Below are positions 11,751-24,913 of a DNA stretch of 64,000 nt, in pieces. How positions within the stretch are numbered: position 1 is the stretch's first letter; every line of letters starts with the position of its first letter. This stretch comes from Cephalotus follicularis (Eukaryota; Streptophyta; Magnoliopsida; Oxalidales; Cephalotaceae). Location of the stretch: positions 235,378 to 299,377 of the forward strand of contig BDDD01001002.1 of assembly GCA_001972305.1 (NCBI GenBank). The letters run 5' to 3'. The notes under the pieces were generated by a model. That model worked only from the letters and a program-made list of their open reading frames with translations. It was not told the DNA's origin and did no database searches. The position numbers and the translations under genes are program-made.

Positions 11751-13324
11751 TGTCACACCCCGTTATTCCATTACATAGACAACATATGCGGTGATATCAG
11801 GAATAAGTATATTAATCCAGCATTCCAAATAATAGTTCAAATATATAAGTGGAAACATTCACATCTTGATTATCAAATAAAAGTCACCTACACACAACCC
11901 ATACTACGTGCATGTATTATCCAGCGATATCCTCATACATAAAGAAAGTACAACCGTAACACATAGTGTGAACCGTTCAATACAATTACAGTACAACATA
12001 AGAATAACAACCTTAATAGAAATAGCAACTCTCCAAAATCTCCAACAGCACCTCCCGTACGTCTTTGCTTAATCTGAAATTGTAGGGGTTAGCCGTTGTC
12101 CTCACTTGGCTAACTAGGAAGATAATGCATGTTAAGGAATATATAAATGCAACATGTATGACATTTATATTGAAAATAACATAGTTAAGTATTCCAATAT
12201 ATAAGCAACCTTCCAAGTCCTTTCCCCAACTCAATCCTCCAATTCCAGCAGAATTAATCTGTATCATGCATGTTTGGAGGTTCAGTCACTTAATCAGTAA
12301 GCTAAATAATTATCTGATTACACCTACTACTCCAACAGTAGCTTATCACTAGATCATTAAGTCTCTCTTTCACATTATTAAACAACCTCTCTCCACTATT
12401 CAATTCCACTTCCAGAAATTACCATGTTTGCATGTTACAGAAGGTAGGTATAGAGGTGATTAGAACACATATAGTTATTAGCAACCACAACAGCAAGTAT
12501 AATTCAATTTAGAGGCCTATAATCTCAACATTTCTTGAACCCTTTACTAATTCCATTCCAATTCTAGAAATTTGTAACCTTAATCATGTTAACAGAAGGC
12601 ATTCTAACATACTCCTAGTTACATTATTAACAATTTACTACATCAATGATGAGCTCGGATTTGGGAACTTACCTGGAAAAAATCCAAAGCTTCTGAGTCT
12701 CTTGAACACCCCAAATCCTCCAAATGCAACTCCTACAATCCTCCAGCAAGTCTCCCTTTATCCTCAGTGTTGTCTAACTCTCAAAACACTTAGGCAGTGT
12801 CTGTTTATAAGCAAGATGTATCCTCAATCCCGTTTTCAGTCATTAATTCTTCATTCCCTTCCTCCTTCTCTCTCTCTCACATGTTCCCTTCTTTCTCACC
12901 TTTCTCTCTTCCCATTTCTGTTTGCAGGTTGCAGGTCTGCAGAGCACATGCAAAGCATTCCCTTTTTTTGCATCTTCTGGTAGCTGCTGTCTCGCATGAC
13001 ACCTGCCCATCATGAACTCCCCTTGCTTCTATCACACAGGCATGCAAAGACACCTGTTCTGTACCATTCCAGTCGACTGTCCATTCCTAGCATCAAACAG
13101 TTGACTGTTCCCCTGTGACAGTCGGCTGTTCCTCCATAAACTAGGCAGTCGACTCTTACCCTGTAACAGTTGGCTGTTTTGCCTGATTTTGGTTGCTTAA
13201 GTCTATTACCTCAATTGAATTCACCATCATAATTCATATAACAATTAGACATTAAAATTCAAGTTAGTGCATATTTTATTCATCAAGAGTACAATATACA
13301 TGGATTAAAATTGCGGTTATTACA
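11751..13324 (-). repeat. 5' LTR of element 1
   Basis: 1574 bp partner of 2880-4412 with the stem-loop block at 12089-12113. Its alpha array (13070-13176) has motif starts 13070, 13098, 13119, 13146 and 13167, one motif fewer than the other LTR. Confidence 0.95.
13070..13176. repeat. GTCGAC-core motif array (alpha type)
   Basis: Five motifs with spacings of 28, 21, 27 and 21 bp, keeping the 21/27-28 rhythm of the partner array at 4137-4264. Confidence 0.88.
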
Positions 13325-14774
13325 TGCGTCCTTGGACCAAATCGACCGAGAACCCTTGCCAGGTTTCCAACATATGTATGCTATTTGTCAGTTGTTTTTG
13401 CCCCCATCGTTTTCTTGTGCCTGGTAGCCGAACCTGCATAATTTGGAGCCTGTTTTGTTCTTCCTTGAGTATCAATCAGGTTTGTTCCTCTCCTGTTATG
13501 GTTAGCTATTGGTTTTGTTTTTAATGTTATCCAGTTGAATGTTCATATAGGCTACTAGTTTGTTTTGTTTTGATCCCTGCCATGTATGTTTTGCTATTGT
13601 TTCTGAGATTTTTAGCAAGTCCTGAGTTGTCTTGTAATGATAGAAAACAGGTTTTGAATATAACAATTGGTGTTTGACAGAAATTTGGTCATGGAATTAA
13701 GTATACAATGATTTAGAAAATTGTTTCTTTAAAGTATGATCACCAATTGCATGATTTTCCTTTTTCCTTATGTTCATGTGCATCTGTTATGTCACATAAG
13801 TCCTATGTTAATGATTAGGAACCTCTGGTAATGTGATAATCAAGTTTTGACAGAAAATTAACATAGTTTTGTTAGAATTTTGCTGTTCGGTCGAGCAGAA
13901 CAGTCGGCTGTCCATTTAAACAGTTGGCTGTTTCCCTTGAGTAGTCGACTGCCCTATAAAACAGTCAGCTGTTTTGTCTTGCACAGTCTACTGGACCCCT
14001 GTCACAGTCGACTGTCTGTAGCTTTGTTTGTATAGTGGGCTGGCCATGTGATTCAGTCGACTTCTATGCCCACAATAGTCAACTGGACTTTGTTAATGTC
14101 GGTTGGTTTTGTCCAGTAAATTTCTGGTTTCAAGCTTTGTTATCCGTTTGTTCTTCTAATGTTTTGGAGTCTTTTTTAGACACTGTTAAATTCATGTTTA
14201 ATGTTCGGAAGTGGTTTTTGAATCCTGATATGAATCATATTGCATCTTTTAGATTTTTGTGCTACAAGGGGCAATTAGAATTTTGTTGATCAATTCGTAA
14301 GACATTTATGTGATCACTTAAGGTACGGATTTTTTGCTCTTTGGCTATCTGATTTTATTCAAAATATCCCGTTTCACTTTGATGATTAAAGTACGAATTT
14401 CTATGTTCTTTGGCTATCTGGTTTTATCAAACTAAAATCAGTTTTGTTTTATGCTATGTTCCTTCATTTTATGAACTGGGTTATGATTTATGGTTTTGAT
14501 ATGCATAGAAATAAAGTCGGTATGATATTTTTGTGAAAATGAATATCTTCCTACTTTATAATTTGATTATGAAATGTTTGCGAAATGTTATGTAATTGTC
14601 TCTTTATTTTGAAAATAAATAGGATGATTTTCCGTTTATGAAAGTATAATGATTTTGATAAGGAACATGACTTCTACTATCGAAGTGTGTTAAATGAACA
14701 AGACTTTCACATTAGGAAGTGTGTTAACGTTGGATAAGGTTATATAGAGATATTTCCCACCTACGGGGCGTACT
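13325..14774 (+). repeat. 5' LTR of element 3, left part
   Basis: Matches the 3' LTR from 27940 onward and, downstream of the motif array, the LTR of element 7 (the stretch with GGTACGGATTTT and TTTGGCTATCTG). It is interrupted at 14774 by element 2 and resumes at 24914. Confidence 0.85.
13901..14014. repeat. GTCGAC-core motif array (alpha type)
   Basis: Six consecutive motifs start at 13901, 13921, 13942, 13962, 13984 and 14005: CAGTCGGCTG, CAGTTGGCTG, TAGTCGACTG, CAGTCAGCTG, CAGTCTACTG, CAGTCGACTG. Spacing is 20-22 bp throughout and the spacers are unrelated. Two or three weaker copies follow to about 14100. Confidence 0.92.
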
Positions 14775-16059
14775 TGTCACACCCCGTTTTTCCCAGAAGG
14801 CAACATTAAGCGGTAAAGGCAATTAACACATAAATTCAGCTCATGCAATTACCATAAAAATTTAAACTTATAAACAAGATGTCAGTTGCGGAAGCATAAG
14901 ATTCATAAGCTAAAAACACGTAGCGTGTATCCCATACTACACGCTACCCAATTACAAACCATTGTTAAAAGCCCACAAACGGAGCGTGATCACAATACAT
15001 TAAAGAAAGCTCAGTCTTATCAAAACCAACAGAACGGTACATTAGAATCTTAACATAACAGTTTATTACAAAGAGAAAGAACATAAGCCAACTACAAGCT
15101 AAGACTTGCTCTTCGTCCATGCTATCCCACCGGTCAGCTGCATCAATTTGTAAAGTAGGGGGTTAGCCTTTGTCCTCACTCGGCTAAGTCATGAAAGTAG
15201 TTCGGGATTAACATTAAAGCATGTCATGATATGAATGCATAGATGATGCAGTGCAGTAGAAATCCAGTTTATATATATGAAAATATATATGTTTAACAGT
15301 ACAGTAAAATATCAGTGGGGGCATATATGTATATGATAATATATGTATGCAACAACAGTACAGTAGTAACCCGGCCAGGGCTACATCAACAGGCACAGTA
15401 ATGTCCGAGAAGGACCAACATGCAGTACAGGATGTCCAAAAGGACCAAAATAGACAGGCAACATATATAACGCCGCCAACTCCTGGCCCTACACTACACT
15501 CCTACTCCGGTCCCTACTTTAGCCAACCGAGCGAGGCAACAGTACAGTATAGTGAGTCACCCAGCCAAATCCTGCCCCCTAGGCCAATCCTACCACTAGC
15601 CGGCGCTGGCAATCTCTGCCATGCAACCAGTGGCTCAAGAACAAACACAGTACAATTCACAGAGCAAACAGTGAATCCAAGCTGTAATAGTACAGTACAG
15701 TAGTGATCGTTTAGATCCACAACAGGCAGTTCGTTGCCAAGATGTTTCCAAAAGTGACAACATTGAAATATGCATTTTCAGTAGAAAATACTTTTAAACA
15801 GTTTCAGTAGTGGAAATCGCTTTCCAAAGATGTTCGAAAATACGAAAACAATATTCATCTCGTACTAAACATAATAGTTTCAATTTATATATGCATTTAT
15901 AAAGTAACCATACCTTAGAATCATAATCCGATTACGAACAGTCCAGAACAGGCAGTAAACAGTGTATATGCAATGCATACAAATGCTCAAATGCATCCTA
16001 GCAGGAATCGGGATCATTTCGCATTGTTTTAAGCAAGAAGAGTCCAACAGCAGTCCAAC

Positions 16060-16328
16060 CAGTCGGCTAGAATCTTTACCAGTCGGCTGTTCTGGGTCGA
16101 GCAGTACCAGATAGTCGGTTGGTTCCTTCTACCAGTCGACTGTCCATTAGGCAGTCGGCTGTTATCCTTCAACAGTCGACAGTTACTGCACACCCGTTCA
16201 AAAGTATTACCCAGATCACACTTCGCGCCACTTTCTGGGCAGGATGAAGTATGAACAGTCGACTGCTTTCCATTGACAGACGACTGGTTCCATTGAGTAG
16301 TCGGCTGTCTTCCTTTGGCAGTCGACTG
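16060..16328. repeat. GTCGAC-core motif array (alpha type)
   Basis: Motif starts 16060, 16080, 16112, 16133, 16152, 16173, then 16257, 16277, 16298 and 16319. Spacings within the runs are 19-21 bp. Most are CAGTCGGCTG or CAGTCGACTG. Confidence 0.9.
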
Positions 16329-17153
16329 CCCCACGAACCAGTTGCATGCAAATCGATCTATCTACTCCAATGGATCATTGTAAACAGAGAATTCAAGCTC
16401 AAGGACATAAACATAACTATAGGTTATCATATCGTCCATATAACACCACATCCAACATACATTTCATCATGCAAGTCGACACCTATGATAAGGTTCAACA
16501 TGCATGCACATAATCTCTTTTGATTCTCAGTAGCAAGCATAGTAGATGAAAAACTGTAGCAACCACGTCCTAAAACCAGTGGCTACAACTCACGCAACCA
16601 GGCATTCAAATCATAGAACATGCAGTAACTTTAAACTCAAAATACCATTACAACTTCCCCTACCTTTTGAGTCCAAGTTAGGAATCTGTAAGTCCACCTC
16701 TCTGTGTTCCAACAGTGACGTTTTGGGCTCCCCAGAAGTTCCATCTCCAAGCCCAGCAGCTCCAAGAATAGCCCAAAAGCTCCAACCCGAGCTCCAAGCT
16801 TCAACAATGGAGAACACTCCCTTCCCTCTTTTCTCTGCGTTTTTCTCTACTATCCACTTTGGTTCGTAGGCTCTTCAGTACAAAGATGAAGGAGATGAGG
16901 GAAGACATTTTATGCAGGGGGGTTTCTCTCCCTCTCTTCCCTAGCTCCTCTCACATGCCACTAAATGCCACTTTCCTTTCTATCACTTGCATGCACACAC
17001 ACATGTCAATCCACCCTTCCCTTCAGTTTCTGCAGGTTCTAGCAGTCATGTCCATGACATACACGTTTTATCTATCATCAGATGGCGCCTGTAAGGTGCT
17101 CTTATTAGTGGCTGCATCTGATCTCGTCACATGCAATAAAACAGAGCACAATC

Positions 17154-17304
17154 CAGTCGGCTGTCCACACCCAACAGCCACCTGCTTGTCTAGTAGTTCG
17201 TTACCACGTGGCTCGACAGTTGGCCAGTCGACTGGTTCATTCCACCAGTTGACTGTTCCAAGACACAGACACCCAGCCGGCTGGTCAACGTACCAGTCGA
17301 CTGC
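17154..17304. repeat. Second alpha motif array, 3' LTR of element 2
   Basis: A looser set of CAGTCGGCTG, CAGTCGACTG and CAGTTGACTG copies, matching 24587-24739 in the partner LTR and 9947-10076 in the solo LTR. Confidence 0.82.
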
Positions 17305-17479
17305 ACTTCATGTACCCACAAGGTAACACACTTGCAAGTACATTAACTGATTTAGAAGCAACATCATCGGAGTTTGGGGAAACATCATCAAAGTTGGAAA
17401 ATCTATTATTTTATTAATTCCACAAATAAGGTACATTTACATTGTGAAATTACAATACATGAAATTTCCAGGCGTTACA

Positions 17480-17491
17480 TCCACCCCTCCT
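17480..17491 (-). other. Polypurine tract of element 2
   Basis: The minus strand reads GGAGGGGTGGA directly before the 3' LTR. Confidence 0.8.
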
Positions 17492-17529
17492 TCAAAGGAA
17501 TTTCGTCCTCAAAATTCAAAACGAGACTA

Positions 17530-18860
17530 GAACAAGTGCGGGTAGCATTCTTGGATATCCTCGTCACGCTCCCAAGTTGCTTCATCCGGTCGGTGGAACG
17601 GCCATTGAACCTTGACCATGGGGATGGCTCGGTTCCTCAAAATCTGCGTCTTCCAATCTAGAATCTGTACGGGCAACTCTTCACAAGATAGGTCATCTTA
17701 TACCAGAACAACATCATAATCCAGCACATGTGATAGGTCCAGGATAAATCTCCTCAACATAGATACATGGAAGACGTCGTGCACGTTTGACAGTGCAGGA
17801 GGTAAGGCAAGCTGGTAGGCTACCTCCCCAACTCTCTCCAAAATCTCGAAAGGACCAATGTAGCGAGGAGCTAATTTGCCCTTTCTCCCAAACCTTTGCA
17901 CGCCCTTCCATGGTGATACCTTTAAGCACACATGATTGCCCACACTGAAGGTCAAAGGCCTCCTCTTGACACTGTCCGCATAGCTCTTCTGCCGGCTCTG
18001 AGCAGCAAGCAGCTTCCTTTTGATCGTCCTGATCTTTTCCGAAGTTTCCTCCACTAACTCAGTCCCGAGTAAAGTTTGCTCCCCGACCTCATCCTAATAT
18101 ACAGGAGATCTGCACTTCCTCCCATACAGTGCCTCAAACGGTGCCATGCCGATACTGGAATGATAGCTGTTATTATAAGAGAACTCTATCAAAGGAATGT
18201 GATCCTCCCAGGTACCAGCAAAATAAATAATGCAAGCCCGTAGCATATCCTCCAAGGTCTGGATGGTACGCTCAGACTGCCCATCGGTCTGAGGGTGGAA
18301 GGCAGTACTCGTGTTCAGCTTCATCCCGAAAGCTGTCTGAAACCTCTTCCAGAAGTTGGAAGTGAAGATGGCATCTCTATCACATACGATGCTGACTGGA
18401 ACACCGTGTAGCCTCACTATCTCCTTCACATACAAACAAGCTAGCTTGCTCGCGGAATCGGTAACATGTGTAGGCAGAAAGTGTGCTGATTTGGTGAGTC
18501 TATCTACGACAACCCACACGGCGTTGTGATGGTTCTGAGTGTGAGGAAAACCCAAACTACAATCCATCGTAACATGTTCCCATTTCCACTCTGGAATTGG
18601 TAAAGGTTGTAGGAAACCTGCCGGTCTCTAGTGCTCAGCCTTGACTGTCTGACAAGTTAAACACCTTGCCACATACTCGGCGATCTCTCGTTTCATGCCA
18701 GGCCACCAGTAAGTCTTCTTCATATCTTGATACATCTTTGTGCTACCAGGGTGAATGCTGTACAAAGATTTATGAGCGCCGCAAAGTAACTCATTCTTCA
18801 ACACTGGTCATTCGGAAGACACACACGTCCCCGATACCTCAGAATACCATCAACATGCAC
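17530..18860 (-). pseudogene. INT and chromodomain region, element 2
   Basis: Integrase core on the minus strand ([68 protein letters not shown]), the [18 protein letters not shown] segment, then chromodomain-like sequence near 17530-17700. Same family as element 4. Fossil, broken. Confidence 0.88.
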
Positions 18861-19049
18861 TCAAAAATCGGATTCCGAGTCCAGGTTCTCCCAAATTCGT
18901 TGCAGCTCCGGATCGTGTGGTTGTGCATCCCTGATGTGATCCAGTAACACAGGCTGTACTCGCATGTCAGCCACAAAGATCCCCGGTGACTGATTGAACG
19001 GAGACCATTCTTGGAAGTCTTCTAGAATCTTCCATTGCGACACCATCGC

Positions 19050-21000
19050 ACTGGCAACCATAGCCTTGTGGCTCAAGGCATCAGCGACTACATTCGCTTT
19101 CCCCTGGTGGTACTGAACACTACAATCATAATCATTAAAGAATTCTACCCACCTGCGCTGTCTCATGTTCAGTGTGTCCTGACAAAACAGGTACCTCAAA
19201 CTCTTATGATCGGTAAAGATCTCAAACCGCGCCCCATAAAGATAGTGCTTCCAATTCTGAAGGGCGAAGATAATAGCTGCAAGCTCAAGGTCATGAGTCG
19301 AGTAGTTTTCTTCATACGACTTTAGCTTCTTCAAGGCATATGCAATCTCTCTGCCTCGCTGCATCAGTACATAGCCCAAACCCTTACCTGATGCATCACT
19401 GTAGACCGCAAAGCCCTCATTACCATCAGGTAATGCAAGGACAGGAGTGGAAACCAACCGAGCCTTTAGTTCACGGAAACTAGCTTCACACTCTCTATCC
19501 CAGACAAAAGGGGTCTTCTTCTGGGTCAGTCTAGTCAAGGGCTCGACTATCCTTGAAAAGTGCCGGATAAACCTTCTGTAATATCCTGCCAATCCAAGGA
19601 AACTGCGCACCTCCGTCATGTTCTTCAGTTGCGGCCAGTCTCGTACCACTTCAGTCTTTGATGGATCCACCGTCAATCCTTCCCCAGATACGATGTGACC
19701 GAGAAAGATCACATGATCAAGCCAGAACTCACACTTGCCGAACTTGGCATACAACCGATGTTCTTTGAGAACTTGCAACACTAGCCTCAGATGATGCGCG
19801 TGCTCCTCCTCACTCCTCGAATATACCAGTATGTCATCAATAAATACCACAACAAAGTGGTCCAGGTATGGTCGGAATACGTCATTCATCAAGGACATAA
19901 AAGTTATCGGTGCATTGGTAACACCGAACAGCATCACCAAGAACTCGTAGTGACCATACCGTGTCTGGAAGGCAGTCGTCTCAATGTCTCCTTCCCTTAC
20001 TCTCAGTTGGTGATATCCTGAACTCAATTCGAGCTTGGAAAACACCCTTGATCCTTGCAACTGGTCAAACAACTCCTCAATGTGGGGTAAAGGATACTTG
20101 TTCTTGATAGTTGCCTTGATAAGCATTCTGTAGTCGATCCAGAGTCTCATCGACCCATCCTTCTCCTTGATAAACAGTACAGGCGCACCCCACAGAGAAA
20201 CACTAGGTCGAATAAAACCCTTATTGATTAGATCTTGCAACTGTAATTTTAGTTCCCTCAATTCTGCAGGGGCGATCCTATATGGTGCTTTAGAAATAGG
20301 AGCTGTACCTGGTATAAGATCGATAACAAACTCCATATTTCTCTTTGGTGGCAAGGATCCCAAGTCATCAGGAAATGGATCTGGAAATTCGCACACAACT
20401 GGAATTTCCTCCAAGCTCAAGCCTTTATCTTTCCTTCGATCAATCACATAGGCCAAATATCCCTCGCATCCCTTCTCTGGGTATCTCGATGCTCGAATAA
20501 ATGATATGATCGGTGTTAAAAACCCTTTGTCTCCCTTGAACTGAAAAGTCGTTCCGTCGGGCAAACAAAAATCCATGATTTTATTATAGCATTCCATACG
20601 AGCACGGTGTGCTGATAGCCAATCCATCCCCAATATAACATTGAAGTCACGGATAGGTAGCACTATCAAATATGCATACAAGGGAGTGCCTGCCATAGAC
20701 ATTTCACAGCCTCTATATATCGAATCAGTATACATAGAAGCCCCGGTCGGTGTACTCACATGAAGTATATATGACATGTAGTCAGGGGTGACATCTAAGC
20801 AAGATGCAAAACGTGCAGATATAAAAGAATGCGATGCTGCAGAATCCATCAATACTCTAGCAGAAAAACCATATATGTACAGAGTACCTCCAACAACAGA
20901 AGTCGACTCTGGAACCTCTGTCTGAGCAAGTACAAAAACTCTACCTTTTGCGATGCCCTTGCCGGTGTCCATCCTCTGTGACGGTCCCGCCGCCGTACCA
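19050..21000 (-). pseudogene. PR-RT-RNase H region, element 2
   Basis: Protease strands ([39 protein letters not shown]), RT ([66 protein letters not shown]) and RNase H ([30 protein letters not shown]) follow in normal order on the minus strand. Fossil; much of it still reads open. Confidence 0.92.
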
Positions 21001-21009
21001 CTACTACTC

Positions 21010-22095
21010 CCCGGCCCAGTAGGCGTTGTAGCAGAACTCTTCGGACAGTCCTTCACTGAATGACCAGGTGCCCCGCACCTCAAGCACAAACCATTGAACC
21101 TCCATCAATCTTTCTGTTGGTGGCCTGTATGACCATAGTAATAGCAACCTCCAGATCTAGCATTACTCCCTTGGCTAGGAGTACTCTGTGAAGCTGTCTG
21201 TTGAGACTTGTTCTTAGATGACTTCATCGGAGAACCACCATCTTGCCATTTCGACGATGCCGGTTGGGGCTGTGTAGGACTCTGTTTACTCTGCTATGCC
21301 CGAGCTCTCTCAGCCCAGTCTTCACTGGATATTGTCTCCAACATTCTTGCTTTCTGAGCAACCTCCACAAAAGTCCTCAGTTCCATAGCTCTAATTCTTG
21401 ACCGAAGATCCGGTCGCAGGCCTCTCAGGAATCTCCGAATCTTCTTCTCTTCATCAGCTACCAGATAAGGTGAATGTCTGGCTAGCTCCATGAACCTTGC
21501 TTGATATTCAGCCACAGTCATCTCTCCCTGTCGTAACTCCAAGAGCTCCGTCTCTCGTCGCTCTTGCTCAATACGTGGAACATATGTCTCCAAGAACTCT
21601 GTCTAGAATCTGTCCCAAGTACTGTCCAGTCTCTGTGATTCCCATTTTGCTTTGACCATTTCCCACCAATGAGTGGCCTCACCCCATATGCGGTACACAG
21701 CAAACTTTAGCTTCTGAGTGTCGGTACAGTCCATTACTTGAAAGATTTTCTCCAAGTCTTGCAGCCATCTTTTAGCAACAGTAGCATCAATTTCCCCCCG
21801 AAAACTGGGTGGATTCAGCCTCATGAACTTTTAAATGTCTCTCCCAAACTGGTTACCGTCCTCCACTGGGTAGTGGTCAGGAGCCCTATGTTACGGTCGA
21901 GCTTGCGCGTAGTGCTGGCGCATCTCCTCCGCATTAGCCCTGTTAAAGGCCATCTGTTGCTGAAAATAGTCCGCAATCCGAGCCATCGGATCTCTGTCAT
22001 CTTGGGGAATATTCATCCCTTGCAGAATATTTGCTTCCTCAAGGGCATTAGCTCCAACAGCTCTAGCCCTAGCACGTGTTCTCCTTCGGTCCATT
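21010..22095 (-). pseudogene. gag region, element 2
   Basis: Starts with a basic N-terminus (MDRRRTRARARAVGAN). A capsid-like part follows (FRGEIDATVAKRWLQDLEKI, AVYRIWGEATHWWEMVK, ELRQGEMTVAEYQARFMEL, RRFLRGLRPDLRSRI), then a CCHC knuckle ([15 protein letters not shown]). Typical Tekay gag. Fossil, broken. Confidence 0.88.
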
Positions 22096-22190
22096 TGTTC
22101 CTATAAGAAGGTTGACAGTTAGTCACGACTTTAGGAAAACAATTCATTAATTGCCAAGGAAAGTATCCTAGCTAAGCATATATGGAATAT

Positions 22191-22202
22191 GCTCCGATAC
22201 CA
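22191..22202 (-). other. Primer-binding site, element 2
   Basis: The minus strand reads TGGTATCGGAGC, one mismatch from the usual tRNA-Met site, four bases from the 5' LTR. Confidence 0.88.
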
Positions 22203-23492
22203 CTCTTGTCACACCCCGTTTTTCCCATAAGACTACATTAACCGGTAAAGGAAATTAACACATAAATTCAGCTCATGCAATTACCATAAAAATTTAAACT
22301 TATAAACAAGATATCGGTTGCGGAAGCATAAGATTCATAAGCTGAAAACACGTAGCGTGTATCCCATACTACACGCTACCCAATTACAAACCATTGTTAA
22401 AAGCCCACAAATGGAGCGTGATCACAGTACATTAAAGAAAGCTCAGTCTTATCAAAACCAACAGAACGGTACATTAGAATCTTAACATAACAGTTTATTA
22501 CAAAGCGAAAGAACATAAGCCAACTACAAGCTAAGACTTTCTCTTTGTCCATGCTATCCCACCGGTCAGCTGCATCAATCTGTAAAGTAGGGGGTTAGCC
22601 TTTGTACTCACTCGGCTAAGTCATAAAAGTAGTTCGGGATTAACATTAAAGCATGTCATGATATGAATGCATAGAAGATGCAGTGCAGTAGAAATCCTAG
22701 TTTATATATATGAAAATATATATGTTTAACAGTACTGTAAAATATCAGTGGGGGCATATATATATATGATAATATATGTATGCAACAACAGTACAGTAGT
22801 AACCCGGCCAGGGCTACATCAACAGGCACAATAATGTCTGAGAAGGACCAACAGGCAGTACAGGATGTCCAAAAGGACCACAACAGACAGGCAGCATATG
22901 TAACGCCGCCAACTCCTGGCCCCACGCTACACTTCCACTTCGGTCCCTACTTCAGGCAACCGAGCGAGGCAACAGTACAGTACAGTGAGTCACCCAGCCA
23001 ACTCCTGGTCCCTAGGCCAACCCTACCACTAGCCGGTGCTGGCAGTCTCCGCCATGCAACCAGTGGCTCAAGCACAAACACAGTACCATTCACAGAGCAA
23101 ACAGTAAATCCAAGATGTAATAGTATAGTACAGTAGTGATCGTTTAGATCCACAACAGGCAGTTCGTTGCCAAAATGTTTCCAAAATTGACAACATTGAA
23201 ATATGCATTTTCAGTAGAAAATACTTTTAAACAGTTTCAGTAGTGGAAATCGCTTTCCAAAGATGTTCAAAAATACGAAAACAATATTCATCTCTTACTC
23301 AACATAATAGTTTCAATTTATATATGCATTTCTAAAGTAACAATACATTAGAATCATAATCCGATTACAAACAGTACAGAACAGGCAGTAAACAGTGTAT
23401 ATGCAATGCAAACAAATGCTCAAATGCATCCTAGCAGGAATTGGGATTGTTTCGCATTGTTTTAAGCAAGAAGAGTCCAACAGCAGTCCAAC

Positions 23493-23761
23493 CAGTCGGC
23501 TGGAATCCTTACCAGTCGGCTGTTCTGGGTCGAGCAGTACCAGATAGTCGGCTGGTTCCTTCTACCAGTCGACTGTCCATTAGGCAGTCGGCTGTTATCC
23601 GTCAACAGTAGACTGTTACTGCACACCCGTTCAAAAGTATTAGCCAGATCACACTTCCCGCCACTTTCTGGGCAGGATGAAGTATGAACAGTCGACTGCT
23701 TTCCATTGACAGTCGACTGGTTCCATTGAGTAGTCGGCTGTCCTCCTCCGACAGTCGGCTG
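23493..23761. repeat. GTCGAC-core motif array (alpha type)
   Basis: Partner of 16060-16328 with the same motif order and 19-21 bp spacing within runs. Confidence 0.88.
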
Positions 23762-24586
23762 CCCCATGAACCAGTTGCATGCAAATCGATCTATCTACTC
23801 CAATGGATCGTTGTAAATAGAGAATTCAAGCTCAAGGACAGAAACATAACTACAGGTTATCATATCGTCCATATAACCCCATATCAAACATACATTTCAT
23901 CATGCAAGTCAACACCTATGATAAGGTTCAACATGCATGCACATAATCTCATTTGATTCTTAGTAGCAAGAATAGCAAATGCAAAACAGTAGCAACTACG
24001 TCCTAAAACCAGTGGCTACAACTCACGGAACCAGGCATTCAAATCATAGAACATGCAGTAACTTTAAACTCAAAATACCATTACAACTTCCCCTACCTTT
24101 TGATTCCAAGTTGAGAATCTGTAAGTCCACCTCATTGTGTTCCAACAATGACGTTTTGGGCTCCCCAGAAGTTCCAACTCCAAGCCCAGCAGCTCCAAGA
24201 ATAGCCCAAAAGCTCCAACCCGAGCTCCAAGCTTCAACAATGGAGAACACTCCCTTCCCTCTTTTCTCTGCGTTTTTCTCTACTATCCACTTTGGTTCTT
24301 AGGCTATTCAGTACCAGGACGAAGGAGATGAGGGAAGACATTTTACGCAGGGGGGTTTCTCTCCCTCTCTTCCCTAGCTCCTCTCACATGGCACTAAATG
24401 CCATTTTCCTTTCTATCACTTGCATGCACACACACATGTCAATCCACCTTTCCCTTCAGTTTCTGCAAGTTCTAGCAGTCATGTGCATGACATACACGTT
24501 TCATCTATCATCAGATGGCGCCTGCAAGGTGCTCTTATCAGTGGCTGCATGTGATCTCGTCACATGCAATAAAACATAGCACAATC

Positions 24587-24739
24587 CAGTCGGTTGTCCA
24601 CACCCAACAGTTGCCTGCTCATCTGGCAGTTCGTTACCACGTTGCTCGACAGTTGGCCAGTCGACTGGTCCATCCCACTAGTCGACTGTTCCAAGACACA
24701 GACACCCAGCCAGCTAGTCAAACGTACCAGTCGACTGCA
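24587..24739. repeat. Second alpha motif array, 5' LTR of element 2
   Basis: Partner of 17154-17304. Confidence 0.8.
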
Positions 24740-24913
24740 CTTGATGTACCCACAAGGTAACACACTTCTAAGTACATTAACTGATTTAGAAGCAACATCA
24801 TCGGAGATTGGGAAAACATCATCAAATTCGGAAAATCTATTATTTTATTAATTCCACAAATAAGGTACATTTACATTGTGAAATTACAATACATGAAATT
24901 TCCGGGTGTTACA

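Larger units (their letters stand above)
2880..13324 (-). mobile_element. Ty3/gypsy chromovirus element 1 (Tekay-like), nested host
   Basis: Structurally complete fossil on the minus strand. LTRs at 2880-4412 and 11751-13324 start TGTCACACC and end TTACA as read here. A 5-bp target duplication TGCGT lies at 2875-2879 and 13325-13329. A tRNA-Met primer site sits beside the right LTR and a purine tract beside the left LTR. Coding parts in element order are gag, PR, RT, RNase H, INT and chromodomain. A solo LTR (7664-10261) sits inside it. The coding region is broken, with something like eight or more interruptions. In the first 235 bp of the LTRs I count 11 differences (about 4.7%), suggesting an age of one to two million years under a commonly used plant rate. 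It inserted into DNA that includes the 5' LTR of element 3. Confidence 0.93.
14775..17479 (-). repeat. 3' LTR of element 2
   Basis: 2705 bp. Stem-loop block at 15163-15187, alpha arrays at 16060-16328 and 17154-17304. The block with CCGCCAACTCCTGGCCC (about 15473) recurs in the other Ty3 LTRs here. Confidence 0.95.
14775..24913 (-). mobile_element. Ty3/gypsy chromovirus element 2 (Tekay-like)
   Basis: Structurally complete minus-strand fossil. LTRs lie at 14775-17479 and 22207-24913. The flanking duplication reads GTACT (14770-14774) and GTACC (24914-24918); the uninterrupted relative at about 54275 reads GTACC, so one copy has changed. Primer site, purine tract, gag, PR, RT, RNase H, INT and chromodomain are all recognised. 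The coding frame is broken, about six interruptions. I count 10 differences in the first 240 bp of the LTRs (about 4%). Its gag start (MDRRRTRARARAVGAN) is shared with element 4, so both belong to one family. Confidence 0.94.
22207..24913 (-). repeat. 5' LTR of element 2
   Basis: 2707 bp partner of 14775-17479, with stem-loop block 22595-22619 and alpha arrays at 23493-23761 and 24587-24739. Confidence 0.95.

Noticed and set aside
13324-13524. Possible host gene exon next to element 1
   Set aside because: The sequence matches the LTR of element 3 (27940 onward), so the open frame is LTR DNA.
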